Origin: Methylomagnum ishizawai
Lineage (GTDB): Bacteria; Pseudomonadota; Gammaproteobacteria; Methylococcales; Methylomonadaceae
Direction: 5' to 3'
Assembly: GCA_945861705.1 (NCBI GenBank)
Contig: CAMAVM010000020.1
Span: forward strand, 1 to 49,928
DNA length: 49,928 nucleotides
The notes below the pieces were generated by a model, which searched no databases, was not told where the DNA came from, and saw only the letters and a list, made by a program, of their open reading frames with translations. A program made the translations under genes and the position numbers. Every line of letters starts with the position of its first letter. Position 1 is the stretch's first letter. This document shows, piece by piece, positions 33,204 to 43,337 of the stretch.

Positions 33204-33935
33204 ATGTGTTTTAGTGCCAATATGTCGCTCGGTATGGGTGTGGTCGGATTTGCTGCTGCCAGCGTAACCTTCCTCGATAAAGATGAAACCTTCTGGGTAA
33301 GGGCTGCGAGATCGTATGCCATATTTCACTTTTCCTTAATGGAAATCATCCAGTATTTTGCTTATCCGGTTGCCGACCAATGCGGATATGGAACCAATTA
33401 CTTTTTAAGCGAGCTGTCAACGTATCACATCAGCTTACAAGCCTTCGCCATTATGCCTGCACTTGCAACCTATTCGACAGACAAAACGGCTTTGCTTAAA
33501 GCGACAATGATAGGTGCTACTCTCAGCACTATGTTCCTGATTTGCAGCTTCTTACCTAATGAGTGGCAGATCTTCGATGTCATGCCCAATTTCATCGGCA
33601 AAATGATTTCCTGCCTATATATGGGTAAGTACCATATCGGTTATTCCATTTCGAGTGCATTCGGATTGTTTGTGACGCATGGCTCACTGTTCGGCTTGGC
33701 GTTAAGCGGCTTCCTCTGGAAGAACAACCAGAAGATGGCAAGTTACCACTTCATCATGGCAATCTTAACCTTATTTATGCCGCAATGGATTTTCGGCGTT
33801 ACCACGGGTGAAGCCGCCGCCATGTATTGTTTTTTCTCCATCCCGATTACTGGCAGTTTTATGCCGTATTTTAAGAAATACTTTATTGCCCAGGATTTTG
33901 TTAATCAGGATGATCCGCTTTTAGCTATTAAATAA
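33204..33935 (+). CDS. DUF5765-like integral membrane protein
   Basis: 243 residues with about seven hydrophobic segments. The start MCFSANMSLGMGVVGFAAAS and the following YAIFHFSLMEIIQYFAYPVA, then STYHISLQAFAI, match what I know of the DUF5765 family (usual opening MCWS/MCFSxxxS). Several His and Cys in the hydrophobic core (YHISLQ, GKYHIGYS, VTHGS) might bind metal or haem, but there is no proof. It is unlinked by strand to the ABC operon; the gene at 33955 follows 19 bases later, so the two could be co-transcribed. Confidence 0.7.
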   Translation: MCFSANMSLGMGVVGFAAASVTFLDKDETFWVRAARSYAIFHFSLMEIIQYFAYPVADQCGYGTNYFLSELSTYHISLQAFAIMPALATYSTDKTALLKATMIGATLSTMFLICSFLPNEWQIFDVMPNFIGKMISCLYMGKYHIGYSISSAFGLFVTHGSLFGLALSGFLWKNNQKMASYHFIMAILTLFMPQWIFGVTTGEAAAMYCFFSIPITGSFMPYFKKYFIAQDFVNQDDPLLAIK

Positions 33936-33954
33936 GCATTCTACAGCTAACAGC

Positions 33955-34461
33955 ATGCAGATGAATCAGTTAACCACCTTATTGATAATACTGCTGTTTT
34001 GCTTATTATCCAGCTATGCAATAGCACAGCCCAGTATAGCTGTTCTTGATTTTGAGCTGAGAGATCTCACGCTTAAGCCAGGTGTTCCACAAGAAGTGGA
34101 ACGCACGGCTTCAGTTAAGCCAATGTTAGAAAAAGAATTACAAAAAGTGGGTTACGCGATTGTGTCGATTCCTATAGCCGCACAAATACAGGCCACCGCA
34201 GGGTTCGGTTATTTGTTCGATCACCATGATATTGCCGCGCAACTGGCACAACAATATAACGCTGATTATGTGCTTGTAGGTAGGTTACATAAGCCCAGCT
34301 TCTTGTTTGTGTACTTGATGGCACATTTAATTGATGTTAAACAACAGCGTCTGATTGCAGATTATCTGTCCGAAGTAAAAGGCGGCGAAAAAAAGCTGAC
34401 CCGTAAAGGTGTGGAGAGTTTGGTTGTTAAAATTAACGATACTTTTAGCGGATTGAAGTAA
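33955..34461 (+). CDS. DUF2380-like secreted protein
   Basis: 168 residues with a signal peptide (LTTLLIILLFCLLSSYAIAQ, cut after about residue 25). The mature part is PSIAVLDFELRD, then VKPMLEKELQKVGYAIVSIP, then DYVLVGRLHKPSFLFVYL, a pattern of the DUF2380/DUF3280 group of periplasmic proteins. Some members occur beside PQQ-dependent alcohol oxidation genes. It has two possible starts (ATG CAG ATG). Convergent with the ABC operon, whose last gene ends 33 bases away. Confidence 0.65.
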   Translation: MQMNQLTTLLIILLFCLLSSYAIAQPSIAVLDFELRDLTLKPGVPQEVERTASVKPMLEKELQKVGYAIVSIPIAAQIQATAGFGYLFDHHDIAAQLAQQYNADYVLVGRLHKPSFLFVYLMAHLIDVKQQRLIADYLSEVKGGEKKLTRKGVESLVVKINDTFSGLK

Positions 34462-34494
34462 GTTTTTGTGCTTTAAGCTTTTAAGGTATACCGA

Positions 34495-35220
34495 TTAAGT
34501 AGTGCTGTGTTGGACATGTAGAAGTTGTTGTCTGAATGCTTCGATGACCTGTTCATTATCGCGTTCATGCCTAGCAATCGGCACCTTGATTTCTCTAACG
34601 ACTTGCATTGGTGCGGAAGACAGAAACACAATCCGGTCGGCAAGCGTAATAGCCTCGCGCAAATCATGGGTGACAAACAACACGGTATGCGGACGTTGTT
34701 GCCACAATTTAACCGTTAGCGTCCTGATCTGCCTGGCAGTGGCTGCATCCAAGGAGACGAAAGGCTCGTCCATTAACAGTACGTTAGGGTTGATTGCGAA
34801 TGCACGGATAATCGCCACCCGTCGGCTCATGCCCAGGGAAAGCCGTTCAGGGTAGACGTGTTGGAACTGGCTAAGTTGCATCACGTCCAGCAACGTATCC
34901 ATATTTTCCGCAGATGGGTTGTCCTCGATTGCCAACTCTATATTTTCCCTGACGGTACGCCAAGGTAAAAGCCGTGGATTTTGAAAGACATAGCCAATTT
35001 TTGACTGGGTTTGCACCTGTCCTACTTTGATTTCCCCGTCATAATCACGATCAAGATCAGCGACAATATTCAATAAGGTGGTTTTACCACAGCCAGACGG
35101 TCCAACTAAACACACAAATTCATTAGCATTGATAGCTAATTTAAAATCAGCTATCGCTAAATGCTGTCCGGCGCGACCTTTAGCTGGATAGGTTTTGCTT
35201 TTAATATTGATTGCTATCAT
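34495..35220 (-). CDS. ABC transporter ATPase, nitrate/taurine class
   Basis: 241 residues from the ATG at 35220 (MIAINIKSKTYPAK). Walker A GPSGCGKTT, Q-loop YVFQNPRLLPWRTVRENIEL, signature LSLGMSRR and Walker B VLLMDEPF are present; D-loop SLDAATARQ and switch His (FVTHDLREA) follow. The signature reads LSLGM instead of LSGGM, a tolerated variant to note. The extended Q-loop motif is that of NitT/TauT (SsuB/NrtD) importers. It lies downstream of the permease with no real gap (TTG after TAA could be an alternative start). Likely feeds energy to uptake of a small organic or anionic substrate. Confidence 0.87.
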   Translation of the reverse strand: MIAINIKSKTYPAKGRAGQHLAIADFKLAINANEFVCLVGPSGCGKTTLLNIVADLDRDYDGEIKVGQVQTQSKIGYVFQNPRLLPWRTVRENIELAIEDNPSAENMDTLLDVMQLSQFQHVYPERLSLGMSRRVAIIRAFAINPNVLLMDEPFVSLDAATARQIRTLTVKLWQQRPHTVLFVTHDLREAITLADRIVFLSSAPMQVVREIKVPIARHERDNEQVIEAFRQQLLHVQHSTT

Positions 35221-35226
35221 TGTCAA

Positions 35227-35976
35227 TTAACGCCGCCAGCGTTGTGCCTTGGTATCCAAAGGTTTTAAAACCATCAGCTCCAGCAATTGAATAATGGCAA
35301 CAAAGGCAATGGTATAAGCCAGAAGATTGGCAACATCAAAGAGCTGAAAAAATGAATACAATTGAAAGCCTACGCCATTACTTCGTCCCAACAACTCAAC
35401 AACCAAGATGATTTTCCAGACCAACGCCAGCCCCGTACGGGTTGCACCCATCACATAAGGGTACAATTGCGGCCAGACGACGTGTAGCAAGGTCTTTTTC
35501 CTGCCCAAGCGATAACACCTCGCCATTTCCAGTAAGTCCTGATCCAAAGCCCGTGCGCCTTCCCTGATGGTGACGATCACGTTGGGCAACTTATTGATGA
35601 CGACCGCCAAAATCGCCGCCACTTCGGTCAACCCAAACCAGACGTAGCATAAAATAATGGTAACTAATGCGGGAATATTCAGGAAAATCACTAGCCAATT
35701 GTCGAAGAAAGCATCCAGTTTCTTGTTGCGCCCAAGAACAACGCCTATGCCACAACCCAGCAGCATCGCAATACTAAAGCTGACAACCAGCCTAAGTAAT
35801 GTGATTCCCAGATGATAGGGAATTTGCCCACTTAAGCAGCCTTGCCATAAAACGTTGCCTACAACGAGGGGAATAGGTAAGTTATTGCTGTTGAGGCAGG
35901 TAGCCAGCACTTGCCATACCAACACTAAGGCCAGCAAAGATAGAACTGGCAAAAATTTTCTAAACTTAATCAACAC
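35227..35976 (-). CDS. ABC transporter permease, nitrate/taurine class
   Basis: 249 residues with six hydrophobic helices, beginning LSLLALVLVWQVLATC. The EAA motif region is ALDQDLLEMARCYRLGRKKT, slightly altered from EAAxxxGA, then LYPYVMGATRTGLALVWKI. This is the BPD_transp_1 family, SsuC/TauC-like. It starts four bases after the binding-protein gene ends and abuts the ATPase gene, so the three form one operon. Confidence 0.87.
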   Translation of the reverse strand: MLIKFRKFLPVLSLLALVLVWQVLATCLNSNNLPIPLVVGNVLWQGCLSGQIPYHLGITLLRLVVSFSIAMLLGCGIGVVLGRNKKLDAFFDNWLVIFLNIPALVTIILCYVWFGLTEVAAILAVVINKLPNVIVTIREGARALDQDLLEMARCYRLGRKKTLLHVVWPQLYPYVMGATRTGLALVWKIILVVELLGRSNGVGFQLYSFFQLFDVANLLAYTIAFVAIIQLLELMVLKPLDTKAQRWRR

Positions 35977-35980
35977 GATA

Positions 35981-36943
35981 TTAATCTTGTGACCAAAATG
36001 TCCCTGCTTGTAAGTGTTCTGATTTTCCGGTTAGTTGATTATTACTTACTTTCCGTAGTAGGGTGTAAATCTGTTCCGCTGCTTGCTGTTCAGGTTTACC
36101 CCATTGGGTGATTTCACCTTCACAATAACGCTGACGTAGTTTGGTTTGGGTGGCGGCATCATCGACTTGGGTTAAGGGGATTATTTTTTTCCAATCGGAT
36201 TCCGAAGTGCATAACAACTGTTTGGCATTTTTACTGGCTGCAATAAATGCGTTCAGAGCAGATTTATGACCGTCCGCCCAACTTTGTTTAAACACGTAAC
36301 CCAATGCAGGAACATTTTCTTGAATGCCTAAGCCTTTTAATATGCCTTTGCCATCAATGACCTGACGATAACCCTGCGCTTCCAGTTTCGCGCCGAAATG
36401 CCAATAATTGAGCGCGGCATCAACGCGCCCTTGTTTAAGCTGCTCATTAATTAGCGGCGGTGCGCCAAAGATTTTTTCTACCGAAGCATTCAAATCCAGT
36501 TGTTCTCTTTGAGCCAGTGCCTGTAACAATAACCAATTTTTATCTAGCTCACCGCCAGCAATTCCTAGCCGCATACCTTTGAGGTCTTTGATAGCATAAA
36601 TGGGACTTTTTTCCGGCACCATTAAAGTGCCAGATGTCGTTGAATATGGATAAAACGTGAAATCAGCACCGTCTGATCTCAGCCTAGAAACCCAAATCCA
36701 GTCGGAAACGATGATGTCAACCGCGCCGGATTGCAAAGCGATTTTTCCTGCTTCTGATGTGGTAACAGGATGTGTTTCTATTGTGAAATCAAGGGCTTTT
36801 GCTTTGCTGTCAGCCGCTAAAAAAGATAACTCCCAAGCCAAAGTACCCGTGGCTTGAACGCCGATTCGAATCGTCGTTTTATCTGATGCAAAACTGTTAA
36901 AAGCTATTAGGTGAAATCCAAGCAATAAAACGCAATATTTCAT
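35981..36943 (-). CDS. ABC transporter substrate-binding protein
   Basis: 320 residues with a signal peptide (VLLLGFHLIAFNSFA, cut before SDKTT). The fold is that of SsuA/TauA-like periplasmic binding proteins: TIRIGVQATGTLAWELSFL, ALQSGAVDIIVSDWIWVSRL, DLKGMRLGIAGG, and GRVDAALNYWHF. The substrate is unknown; the family carries sulfonates, nitrate, or pyrimidine precursors. Its first-gene position is standard. Similar single-operon importers with a DUF2380 neighbour are reported beside PQQ-dependent alcohol oxidation genes, so a link to quinoprotein metabolism is possible but not shown by this sequence. Confidence 0.85.
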   Translation of the reverse strand: MKYCVLLLGFHLIAFNSFASDKTTIRIGVQATGTLAWELSFLAADSKAKALDFTIETHPVTTSEAGKIALQSGAVDIIVSDWIWVSRLRSDGADFTFYPYSTTSGTLMVPEKSPIYAIKDLKGMRLGIAGGELDKNWLLLQALAQREQLDLNASVEKIFGAPPLINEQLKQGRVDAALNYWHFGAKLEAQGYRQVIDGKGILKGLGIQENVPALGYVFKQSWADGHKSALNAFIAASKNAKQLLCTSESDWKKIIPLTQVDDAATQTKLRQRYCEGEITQWGKPEQQAAEQIYTLLRKVSNNQLTGKSEHLQAGTFWSQD

Positions 36944-37023
36944 GAGATGATTGAAGTGCCTATTAATCCAATAGGCTTATTTTATCCGTACACCTGCCCT
37001 TAAGCGAATCTGTTTCGACAGGC

Positions 37024-37062
37024 ATAAAAAAGCCCGACTGTTAATATAAACAGCCGGGCTAT
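37024..37062 (-). terminator. Rho-independent terminator of groES-groEL
   Basis: On the minus strand, stem AGCCCGGCTGTT / AACAGTCGGGCT (one G.T pair) with loop TATATT, followed by TTTTTATG. It begins about 37 bases after the groEL stop. Confidence 0.9.
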
Positions 37063-37098
37063 CGTTTTTACAGCAACGAAGCTATAAAAGCAGCAAGA

Positions 37099-38751
<1,653 letters not shown>

Positions 38752-38816
38752 TTATTCCTAATTCGTTTGTTGTGTGATAGTTTGTTCCCCTCTTTGAAAA
38801 AGAGGGAAGCGAGCGA

Positions 38817-39104
38817 TTAGCCTACAACGCCCATGATGTCTTCTTCGCGCATAACGATAAGGTCTTCACCATCGACTTTTACTTCGTTACCGGCATATTT
38901 GCCAAACAACACCTTGTCGCCAACTTTGACTTCCAAAGCGCGGACTTGGCCGTTATCCAGTTGTTTGCCGCCGCCAATTGCCAAAACCATACCTTGGCTG
39001 GGTTTTTCTGCCGCAGAACCTGGCAGAACGATGCCACCCGCAGTTTTTGTTTCTTCTTCAAGGCGTTTGACGATGACTCTGTCGTGTAACGGACGTATAT
39101 TCAT
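38817..39104 (-). CDS. groES: Co-chaperonin GroES
   Basis: 95 residues, the standard length. Start [20 protein letters not shown], mobile loop [19 protein letters not shown], and [20 protein letters not shown] in the core. TAGGAGATATT precedes the ATG. First gene of the groES-groEL operon; CIRCE and a sigma-70 promoter are upstream. Confidence 0.98.
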   Translation of the reverse strand: MNIRPLHDRVIVKRLEEETKTAGGIVLPGSAAEKPSQGMVLAIGGGKQLDNGQVRALEVKVGDKVLFGKYAGNEVKVDGEDLIVMREEDIMGVVG

Positions 39105-39142
39105 AATATCTCCTAAGGGTTAAATAAAGGGTTTGTGCGTTA

Positions 39143-39169
39143 TTAGCACTCGCTAGTCCTGAGTGCTAA
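39143..39169. promoter_or_regulatory. CIRCE operator (HrcA-binding site)
   Basis: TTAGCACTC, nine bases, GAGTGCTAA: a perfect match to the CIRCE consensus. It sits just downstream of the -10 of the groES promoter, where the heat-shock repressor HrcA would block transcription. Confidence 0.96.
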
Positions 39170-39196
39170 TAATAATCAGCTTTTGCAGTCTGTCAA
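39169..39196 (-). promoter_or_regulatory. Sigma-70 promoter of groES-groEL
   Basis: On the minus strand TTGACA (39191-39196), 16-base spacer, TATTAT (39169-39174). It is directly followed by CIRCE, so vegetative expression and HrcA repression are combined. A sigma-32 site is not evident. Confidence 0.75.
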
Positions 39197-39242
39197 GTTC
39201 TTTGGCATCATGACACGCTTTATCGACATCAATTGCAGCTTA

Positions 39243-39989
39243 ATGAACGACAACCAACTGCTACGTTATAGCCGCCAAATCATGCTGCCCCAATGCGATA
39301 TGGCCGGACAACATAAACTGCTCGCTGCCCGTGTTCTCATTGTGGGTGCTGGCGGCTTGGGTTCACCTGCGGCGATGTACCTCGCTGCTGGGGGGGTCGG
39401 CAGCATCACCATTTATGATGATGACACGGTTGATTTTTCCAATCTGCAAAGACAGATTGCTCATCACACCGATGATGTGGGGATGGATAAGGTAATTTCA
39501 ACCCACAACACGCTTAAGCAATTGAATCCCGATGTGCAGGTAACGGCGGTCAAGCAACGATTACAGGGTGAACAACTGGATGAAGAAGTCAAAAAAGCGG
39601 ACGTGGTTTTGGATTGCAGCGATAATTTTGCGACGCGGTTTGCCATTAATAAGGCTTGTGTTACTTTTCAAAAAACCTTGGTTTCTGGCGCGGCAATCCG
39701 ATTTGAAGGGCAGGTATCCGTCTTTACACTCAGTCTTAACGATAGCCCTTGCTACAACTGTCTGTACAAAAATGAAGGCGAGGACATGCAGAACTGCGCG
39801 ACCAATGGCGTTATCGCGCCCATAACGGGCATTGTGGGCAGTATCCAAGCATTGGAAGCCATGAAGCTCATCATCAACGTCGGTGAAACTTTGACTGGAA
39901 AATTATTGTTGCTTGATGGCTTAACGATGAACATCAAAACCATGCGCTTCAAAAAAAATCCAGGTTGCCCAACGTGCGGCAATCGGTAA
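39243..39989 (+). CDS. moeB: MoeB/ThiF-type adenylyltransferase
   Basis: 248 residues from the ATG at 39243 (MNDNQLLRYSRQIMLP, the usual family opening). Upstream in-frame starts overlap the groES promoter. It adenylates the C-terminal Gly-Gly of a ubiquitin-like sulfur carrier (MoaD or ThiS). Motifs: nucleotide site VLIVGAGGLGSPAAMYLA, DDDTVDFSNLQRQI, catalytic DCSDNFATR, and zinc cysteines CYNC and CPTCG. GEDMQNCATNGVIAP includes the conserved cysteine stretch. No moa or thi gene is adjacent, so MoeB versus ThiF is chosen by overall motif only. Confidence 0.87.
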   Translation: MNDNQLLRYSRQIMLPQCDMAGQHKLLAARVLIVGAGGLGSPAAMYLAAGGVGSITIYDDDTVDFSNLQRQIAHHTDDVGMDKVISTHNTLKQLNPDVQVTAVKQRLQGEQLDEEVKKADVVLDCSDNFATRFAINKACVTFQKTLVSGAAIRFEGQVSVFTLSLNDSPCYNCLYKNEGEDMQNCATNGVIAPITGIVGSIQALEAMKLIINVGETLTGKLLLLDGLTMNIKTMRFKKNPGCPTCGNR

Positions 39990-40033
39990 GGCACAGCGGG
40001 AGTCTTTGAAAACTCAAAAATCGCTTTCGCCCT

Positions 40034-40175
40034 CCAGGGATGGAGGAAGTGCGGCAGTGGGCAGGAAATCCGCGCCGTCTCCCTCTCCTGCTGGAGAGGG
40101 TTGGGGTGAGGAGATTGAGATTAACTGTTTAATATCCCTCTCATCCCAACCTTCTCCCTCGAAGGAGAAGGGGCA
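40034..40175. repeat. Composite dispersed palindromic repeat, second copy
   Basis: A 44-base module (40034-40077) similar to that at 5116-5159 (inverted), then CCCTCTCC/GGAGAGGG head with TTGGGGTGAGG (40081-40111), a short spacer, and a reversed tail (CTCATCCCAACC, CTTCTCC/GGAGAAG) to about 40172. Confidence 0.7.
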
Positions 40176-40233
40176 GATACCTGTGTAGATACATAAGCCC
40201 AGAGAGGGAATCTTTAGTGGTCTCTTTAGATTT

Positions 40234-40452
40234 TCAAGAAGATGGTTTGCTTTTATTAAGCTGCTTTTTCACAAAAGCAATAACCTTTTCAGCCAAATCG
40301 TTGACCAAAGACGGGCTGTCTCCATGCGGCTCAGTCTCGCCAAACGGTTTGCCGTCTTTTTGAGTGAATTTGTAAATGAAATAACCCAGCGGCGCAAAAG
40401 CAACTGCACCGATAAAAATCATCGCTATAAAAAGTTCTGTCACATCACCCAT
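40234..40452 (-). CDS. Small single-helix membrane protein, unknown function
   Basis: 72 residues. One N-terminal hydrophobic helix (LFIAMIFIGAVAFAPLGYFI, about residues 7-26) is followed by a charged tail with a short amphipathic helix (LVNDLAEKVIAFVKKQLN). AAGGAGACATC before the ATG is a strong ribosome binding site and supports a real gene. No family is recognised. It is divergent from pqqA, with the pqqA promoter between them. Confidence 0.7.
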   Translation of the reverse strand: MGDVTELFIAMIFIGAVAFAPLGYFIYKFTQKDGKPFGETEPHGDSPSLVNDLAEKVIAFVKKQLNKSKPSS

Positions 40453-40613
40453 GATGTCTCCTTATCGCCTGCTTGTTTGAATTGTTATGGATAGTATTGT
40501 CAGGCGTTATCTGATGATACGCTTTTCTAACAAAAAATAAAGTGTCCTCGTCCGCTGAATCGAGATCAAAAAACAAGCAACTTTCATACGTAAATGGGGT
40601 CGCATTTCCGTAG

Positions 40614-40642
40614 TTGCGAAAAACAATTGTTCGTCGTATACT
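40614..40642 (+). promoter_or_regulatory. Candidate sigma-70 promoter of the pqq operon
   Basis: TTGCGA, 17-base spacer, TATACT. The predicted start is near 40649, giving pqqA a leader of about 55 bases. Confidence 0.5.
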
Positions 40643-40645
40643 TCG

Positions 40646-40669
40646 GCTAGCTTTCTTGATCAAGCTAGC
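40646..40669. promoter_or_regulatory. Inverted repeat at the pqq transcription start
   Basis: GCTAGCTT and AAGCTAGC, eight perfect base pairs around TCTTGATC. It overlaps the predicted start and could be a repressor operator or a 5' stabilising hairpin for the pqqA message. Confidence 0.55.
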
Positions 40670-40703
40670 GTAATAAAAAATTTAAAACTTCTGGAGGTTT
40701 GCA

Positions 40704-40778
40704 ATGAAATGGGAAACACCAAGCTACACTGACTTGCGTTTCGGTTTTGAAGTCACCATGTACATCATGAACCGTTAA
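40704..40778 (+). CDS. pqqA: PQQ precursor peptide PqqA
   Basis: 24 residues, too short for most gene callers. The sequence [17 protein letters not shown] then TMYIMNR has the conserved Glu16 and Tyr20 (E-V-T-M-Y), which PqqE cross-links to start PQQ synthesis, and the common opening W-x-x-P. CTGGAGGTTTGCA gives a strong ribosome binding site. A transcription terminator follows after 22 bases. Confidence 0.97.
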   Translation: MKWETPSYTDLRFGFEVTMYIMNR

Positions 40779-40800
40779 AAACAATTAGTTCAGATTAAAA

Positions 40801-40828
40801 AGGGGTTCTTTGAGAACCCCTTTTTTTT
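40801..40828 (+). terminator. Rho-independent terminator or attenuator after pqqA
   Basis: AGGGGTTCT/AGAACCCCT stem around TTG followed by eight T. It lies between pqqA and pqqB, so it probably makes pqqA message more abundant than the enzyme genes. Confidence 0.93.
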
Positions 40829-40899
40829 GCCTAGATGTAGCTAATGCTCTATCATTCAGCCCCATTATTCAGTAAATGGACGCATCAATTCTTAAAACC

Positions 40900-41811
40900 A
40901 TGAAGATCAAAATCCTAGGCTCAGGCGCAGGCGGCGGCTTTCCGCAGTGGAATTGTAATTGCAATAACTGCAAACGCATCCGTTCAGGCGAAATGAACGG
41001 CAAGACCCGCACCCAATCATCCATCTCCGTCAGCAGCGACAATGAAAATTGGTTGCTTATCAATGCCTCACCCGACATCCGCGCCCAACTGGAAGCCTTC
41101 CCCGCCATCCAACCCAAGCACGGCCTACGTGATACTGGCATAAAAGCTGTATTGCTAATGGATAGCCAGATCGACCACACCACGGGCTTGCTGATGCTGC
41201 GCGAAGGCAAACCGCTGGATATTTACTGCACCGAGATGGTCAAGCAGGATTTGACCACGGGTTTTCCGGTGTTCAACATGCTAGCGCATTACTGCACCGT
41301 CAATCACCACCCGATTCCCGTCGATGGCAGCAGTTTCACCATTCCGGCCTTAACTGACCTACGTTTCTACACTCGCGCCCTGAAAAGCAAAGCCCCGCCT
41401 TACTCCCCACATCGGCATGATCCGCATGAAGGCGACAATATCGGTGTGGTCATTGAGCAAATATCCACCGGAAAAAAACTATTTTATTCACCCGGTTTAG
41501 GTGAAATTGAAGAACATGCCATGACCGCCATGCAAACCGCTGATTGCTTATTGGTGGACGGCACATTCTGGACGGAAGATGAAATGATCGACCAACAATT
41601 AGGCAAGAAAACAGCGGCAGAAATGGGACACTTACCGCAATCCGGTCACGGTGGAATGATTGAAATCCTCAATAAGCTGCCGAATGCACGTAAGATACTG
41701 ATCCACATCAACAACAGCAACCCGATCTTGGATGAAGATTCCGAACCGCATCGGCAACTGCTTCAAGCCGGGATTGAACTGGCGTATGATGGCATGGAGA
41801 TTGATTTATAG
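40900..41811 (+). CDS. pqqB: PqqB, metal-dependent hydroxylase of PQQ synthesis
   Basis: 303 residues from the ATG at 40900 ([19 protein letters not shown], the family opening); an ATG 24 bases earlier is possible but not conserved. PqqB is a metallo-beta-lactamase fold enzyme that hydroxylates the tyrosine of the cross-linked intermediate. Cys-rich zinc segment [44 protein letters not shown] and the [11 protein letters not shown] metal site are present. No strong ribosome binding site is visible. It is followed by an unrelated Uma2 gene after 11 bases. Confidence 0.95.
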   Translation: MKIKILGSGAGGGFPQWNCNCNNCKRIRSGEMNGKTRTQSSISVSSDNENWLLINASPDIRAQLEAFPAIQPKHGLRDTGIKAVLLMDSQIDHTTGLLMLREGKPLDIYCTEMVKQDLTTGFPVFNMLAHYCTVNHHPIPVDGSSFTIPALTDLRFYTRALKSKAPPYSPHRHDPHEGDNIGVVIEQISTGKKLFYSPGLGEIEEHAMTAMQTADCLLVDGTFWTEDEMIDQQLGKKTAAEMGHLPQSGHGGMIEILNKLPNARKILIHINNSNPILDEDSEPHRQLLQAGIELAYDGMEIDL

Positions 41812-41822
41812 GAGTTTATGCA

Positions 41823-42395
41823 ATGTCCGCTTATCCGCAAAAACTGCATTTAACTGAACAAGATTATTTGACGCTGGAAGCCCTCAGCGAGCAAAAGAAC
41901 GAATATGTGGACGGCGATTGCTATGCGATGGCAGGCGCGGGGGAGAAACATAACCGTATCGTCGGCAATATTTTCTTCCATTTACGCTCCGCCGCACGAG
42001 GTAAATCAAATGGCTGCGCGGTATTTGCCAGCGACATGAAATGCCGCATTGAACAAGGGCGATATTATTACTACCCCGATGTCATGTTAGTGTGTGACAA
42101 AAGCGACAACGCCGAATTTTACAAAGAACAACCTTGTTTTATAGCCGAAGTGCAATCGCCTAGCACGGAACGCACCGACCGCCATGAAAAATGGCAAGCT
42201 TATTCTCAAATACCCAGCTTAAAGTACTACCTCATGGTCGATTCACAGCAGAAAAAGGTGGATTATTTCCAACGTGACGCGGCAGGTGTTTGGCAGGCTG
42301 CCATTTTAGAATCTGGGCAAACCTTAGAAATAACCTGCGGCGATTACCGTACCGCCTTAACCCTTGACGACATTTACGAAGACGTGGTGTTTTGA
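41823..42395 (+). CDS. Uma2-family PD-(D/E)xK endonuclease-like protein
   Basis: 190 residues of the Uma2 family, with a restriction-endonuclease-like fold common in cyanobacteria and environmental bacteria. The opening [20 protein letters not shown], the helix [20 protein letters not shown] and the catalytic region YYYPDVMLV...[15 protein letters not shown] are typical; the ExQ in place of ExK is usual for Uma2. AGGAGTTTATGCA is a good ribosome binding site. It sits between pqqB and pqqC, and its stop TGA overlaps the pqqC start (TGATG), so it is coupled to pqqC. Function in PQQ synthesis is not known; probably an insertion. Confidence 0.9.
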   Translation: MSAYPQKLHLTEQDYLTLEALSEQKNEYVDGDCYAMAGAGEKHNRIVGNIFFHLRSAARGKSNGCAVFASDMKCRIEQGRYYYYPDVMLVCDKSDNAEFYKEQPCFIAEVQSPSTERTDRHEKWQAYSQIPSLKYYLMVDSQQKKVDYFQRDAAGVWQAAILESGQTLEITCGDYRTALTLDDIYEDVVF

Positions 42396-43126
42396 TGAAC
42401 GAACCCGATAAAAAACCCTGGACTCGCACCGAATTCGAAGCCCAATTGCGCGGCATGGAAAAGTATTACCACATCCATCACCCTTACCACACACTGATGA
42501 ATGAAGGGAAACTCACCAAGGAACAAATCCAGGGCTGGGTCGCCAACCGCTATTATTACCAAGTCAGCATACCGCGCAAAGATGCCAACATCCTCGCCAA
42601 CTGCCCTGACCGCATTACCCGCCAGCAGTGGTTACAACGCATCATCGACCACGACGGTCAACCGGGCGAAGCGGGTGGCATTGAAGCTTGGATACAATTG
42701 GGCATGGCAGTCGGCTTAAGCCGTGACGAAATCGTTTCCGAACAGCATGTATTACCGGGCGTACGTTTTGCCGTCGATGCTTACGTCAATTTTGCCCGCC
42801 AAGCCGAATGGCACGAAGCCGCCAGTTCGTCGTTAACCGAACTGTTCGCCCCGAAAATCCACCAGCAACGCCTAGCCAACTGGCCGGAACATTACCCCTG
42901 GATCGATCAAGCAGGCTACACCTACTTCCGCAAACGCCTAAGCGAAGCCCGCCGCGATGTCGAACATGGCCTGGCGATCACCCTGGACTGGTACAAAACC
43001 CGCGAACAGCAGGAGCGCATGTTGCGGATTTTAAAGTTTAAATTGGATGTCCTATGGACAATGGCGGATGTGATGTACATGGCGTATATCAACAAAATGC
43101 CGCCTTATTTTAATGTTGGGAAATAG
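42395..43126 (+). CDS. pqqC: Pyrroloquinoline-quinone synthase PqqC
   Basis: 243 residues from the ATG at 42395 ([18 protein letters not shown]). PqqC carries out the final ring closure and eight-electron oxidation that gives PQQ. Conserved segments: [76 protein letters not shown] and [19 protein letters not shown]. All active-site His/Arg/Tyr blocks appear present. It overlaps the Uma2 stop by one base. Confidence 0.97.
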   Translation: MNEPDKKPWTRTEFEAQLRGMEKYYHIHHPYHTLMNEGKLTKEQIQGWVANRYYYQVSIPRKDANILANCPDRITRQQWLQRIIDHDGQPGEAGGIEAWIQLGMAVGLSRDEIVSEQHVLPGVRFAVDAYVNFARQAEWHEAASSSLTELFAPKIHQQRLANWPEHYPWIDQAGYTYFRKRLSEARRDVEHGLAITLDWYKTREQQERMLRILKFKLDVLWTMADVMYMAYINKMPPYFNVGK

Positions 43127-43165
43127 GTTTAAGTCGTGCAGGGTGCATTCCATGTACCTAAAATG

Positions 43166-43186
43166 GGTGCGTAAAACGCACTCTAC
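43166..43186 (-). repeat. GTAG-headed REP hairpin (GTGCG type), second copy
   Basis: On the minus strand GTAGAGTGCGTTTTACGCAC plus C, same family as 4484-4504 with one or two differences. Confidence 0.6.
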
Positions 43187-43226
43187 GGATTTTTGGTATC
43201 CGCAAATCCCGTATGTTGGATATTTT

Positions 43227-43256
43227 GTAGGTTGGTGGTGAGGCACGAACCCCAAC
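43227..43256 (+). repeat. GTAG-headed REP, diverged relative of the RAYT-2 REPs
   Basis: GTAGGTTGGTGGTGAGGCAC then GAACCCCAAC. Shared with the RAYT-2 elements are GTAGG, GTGGTGAGG and ACGAACC; the arms GTTGG/CCAAC differ jointly. It precedes the NlpE-like gene. Confidence 0.8.
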
Positions 43257-43337
43257 AACAATGCTAGAATCATGCCTTGGGATAAACAAATTTATCTCAA
43301 CTTACATCCAAATATCGTTTTTATATGGGCAAAAAAT

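Noticed and set aside
39183-39242. N-terminal extension of MoeB
   Set aside because: The extension covers the groES promoter and is not conserved in the family as I know it.
40445-40663. 72-codon minus-strand frame upstream of pqqA
   Set aside because: It begins at a TTG with no ribosome binding site, covers the pqqA promoter and inverted repeat, and has no recognisable protein features.
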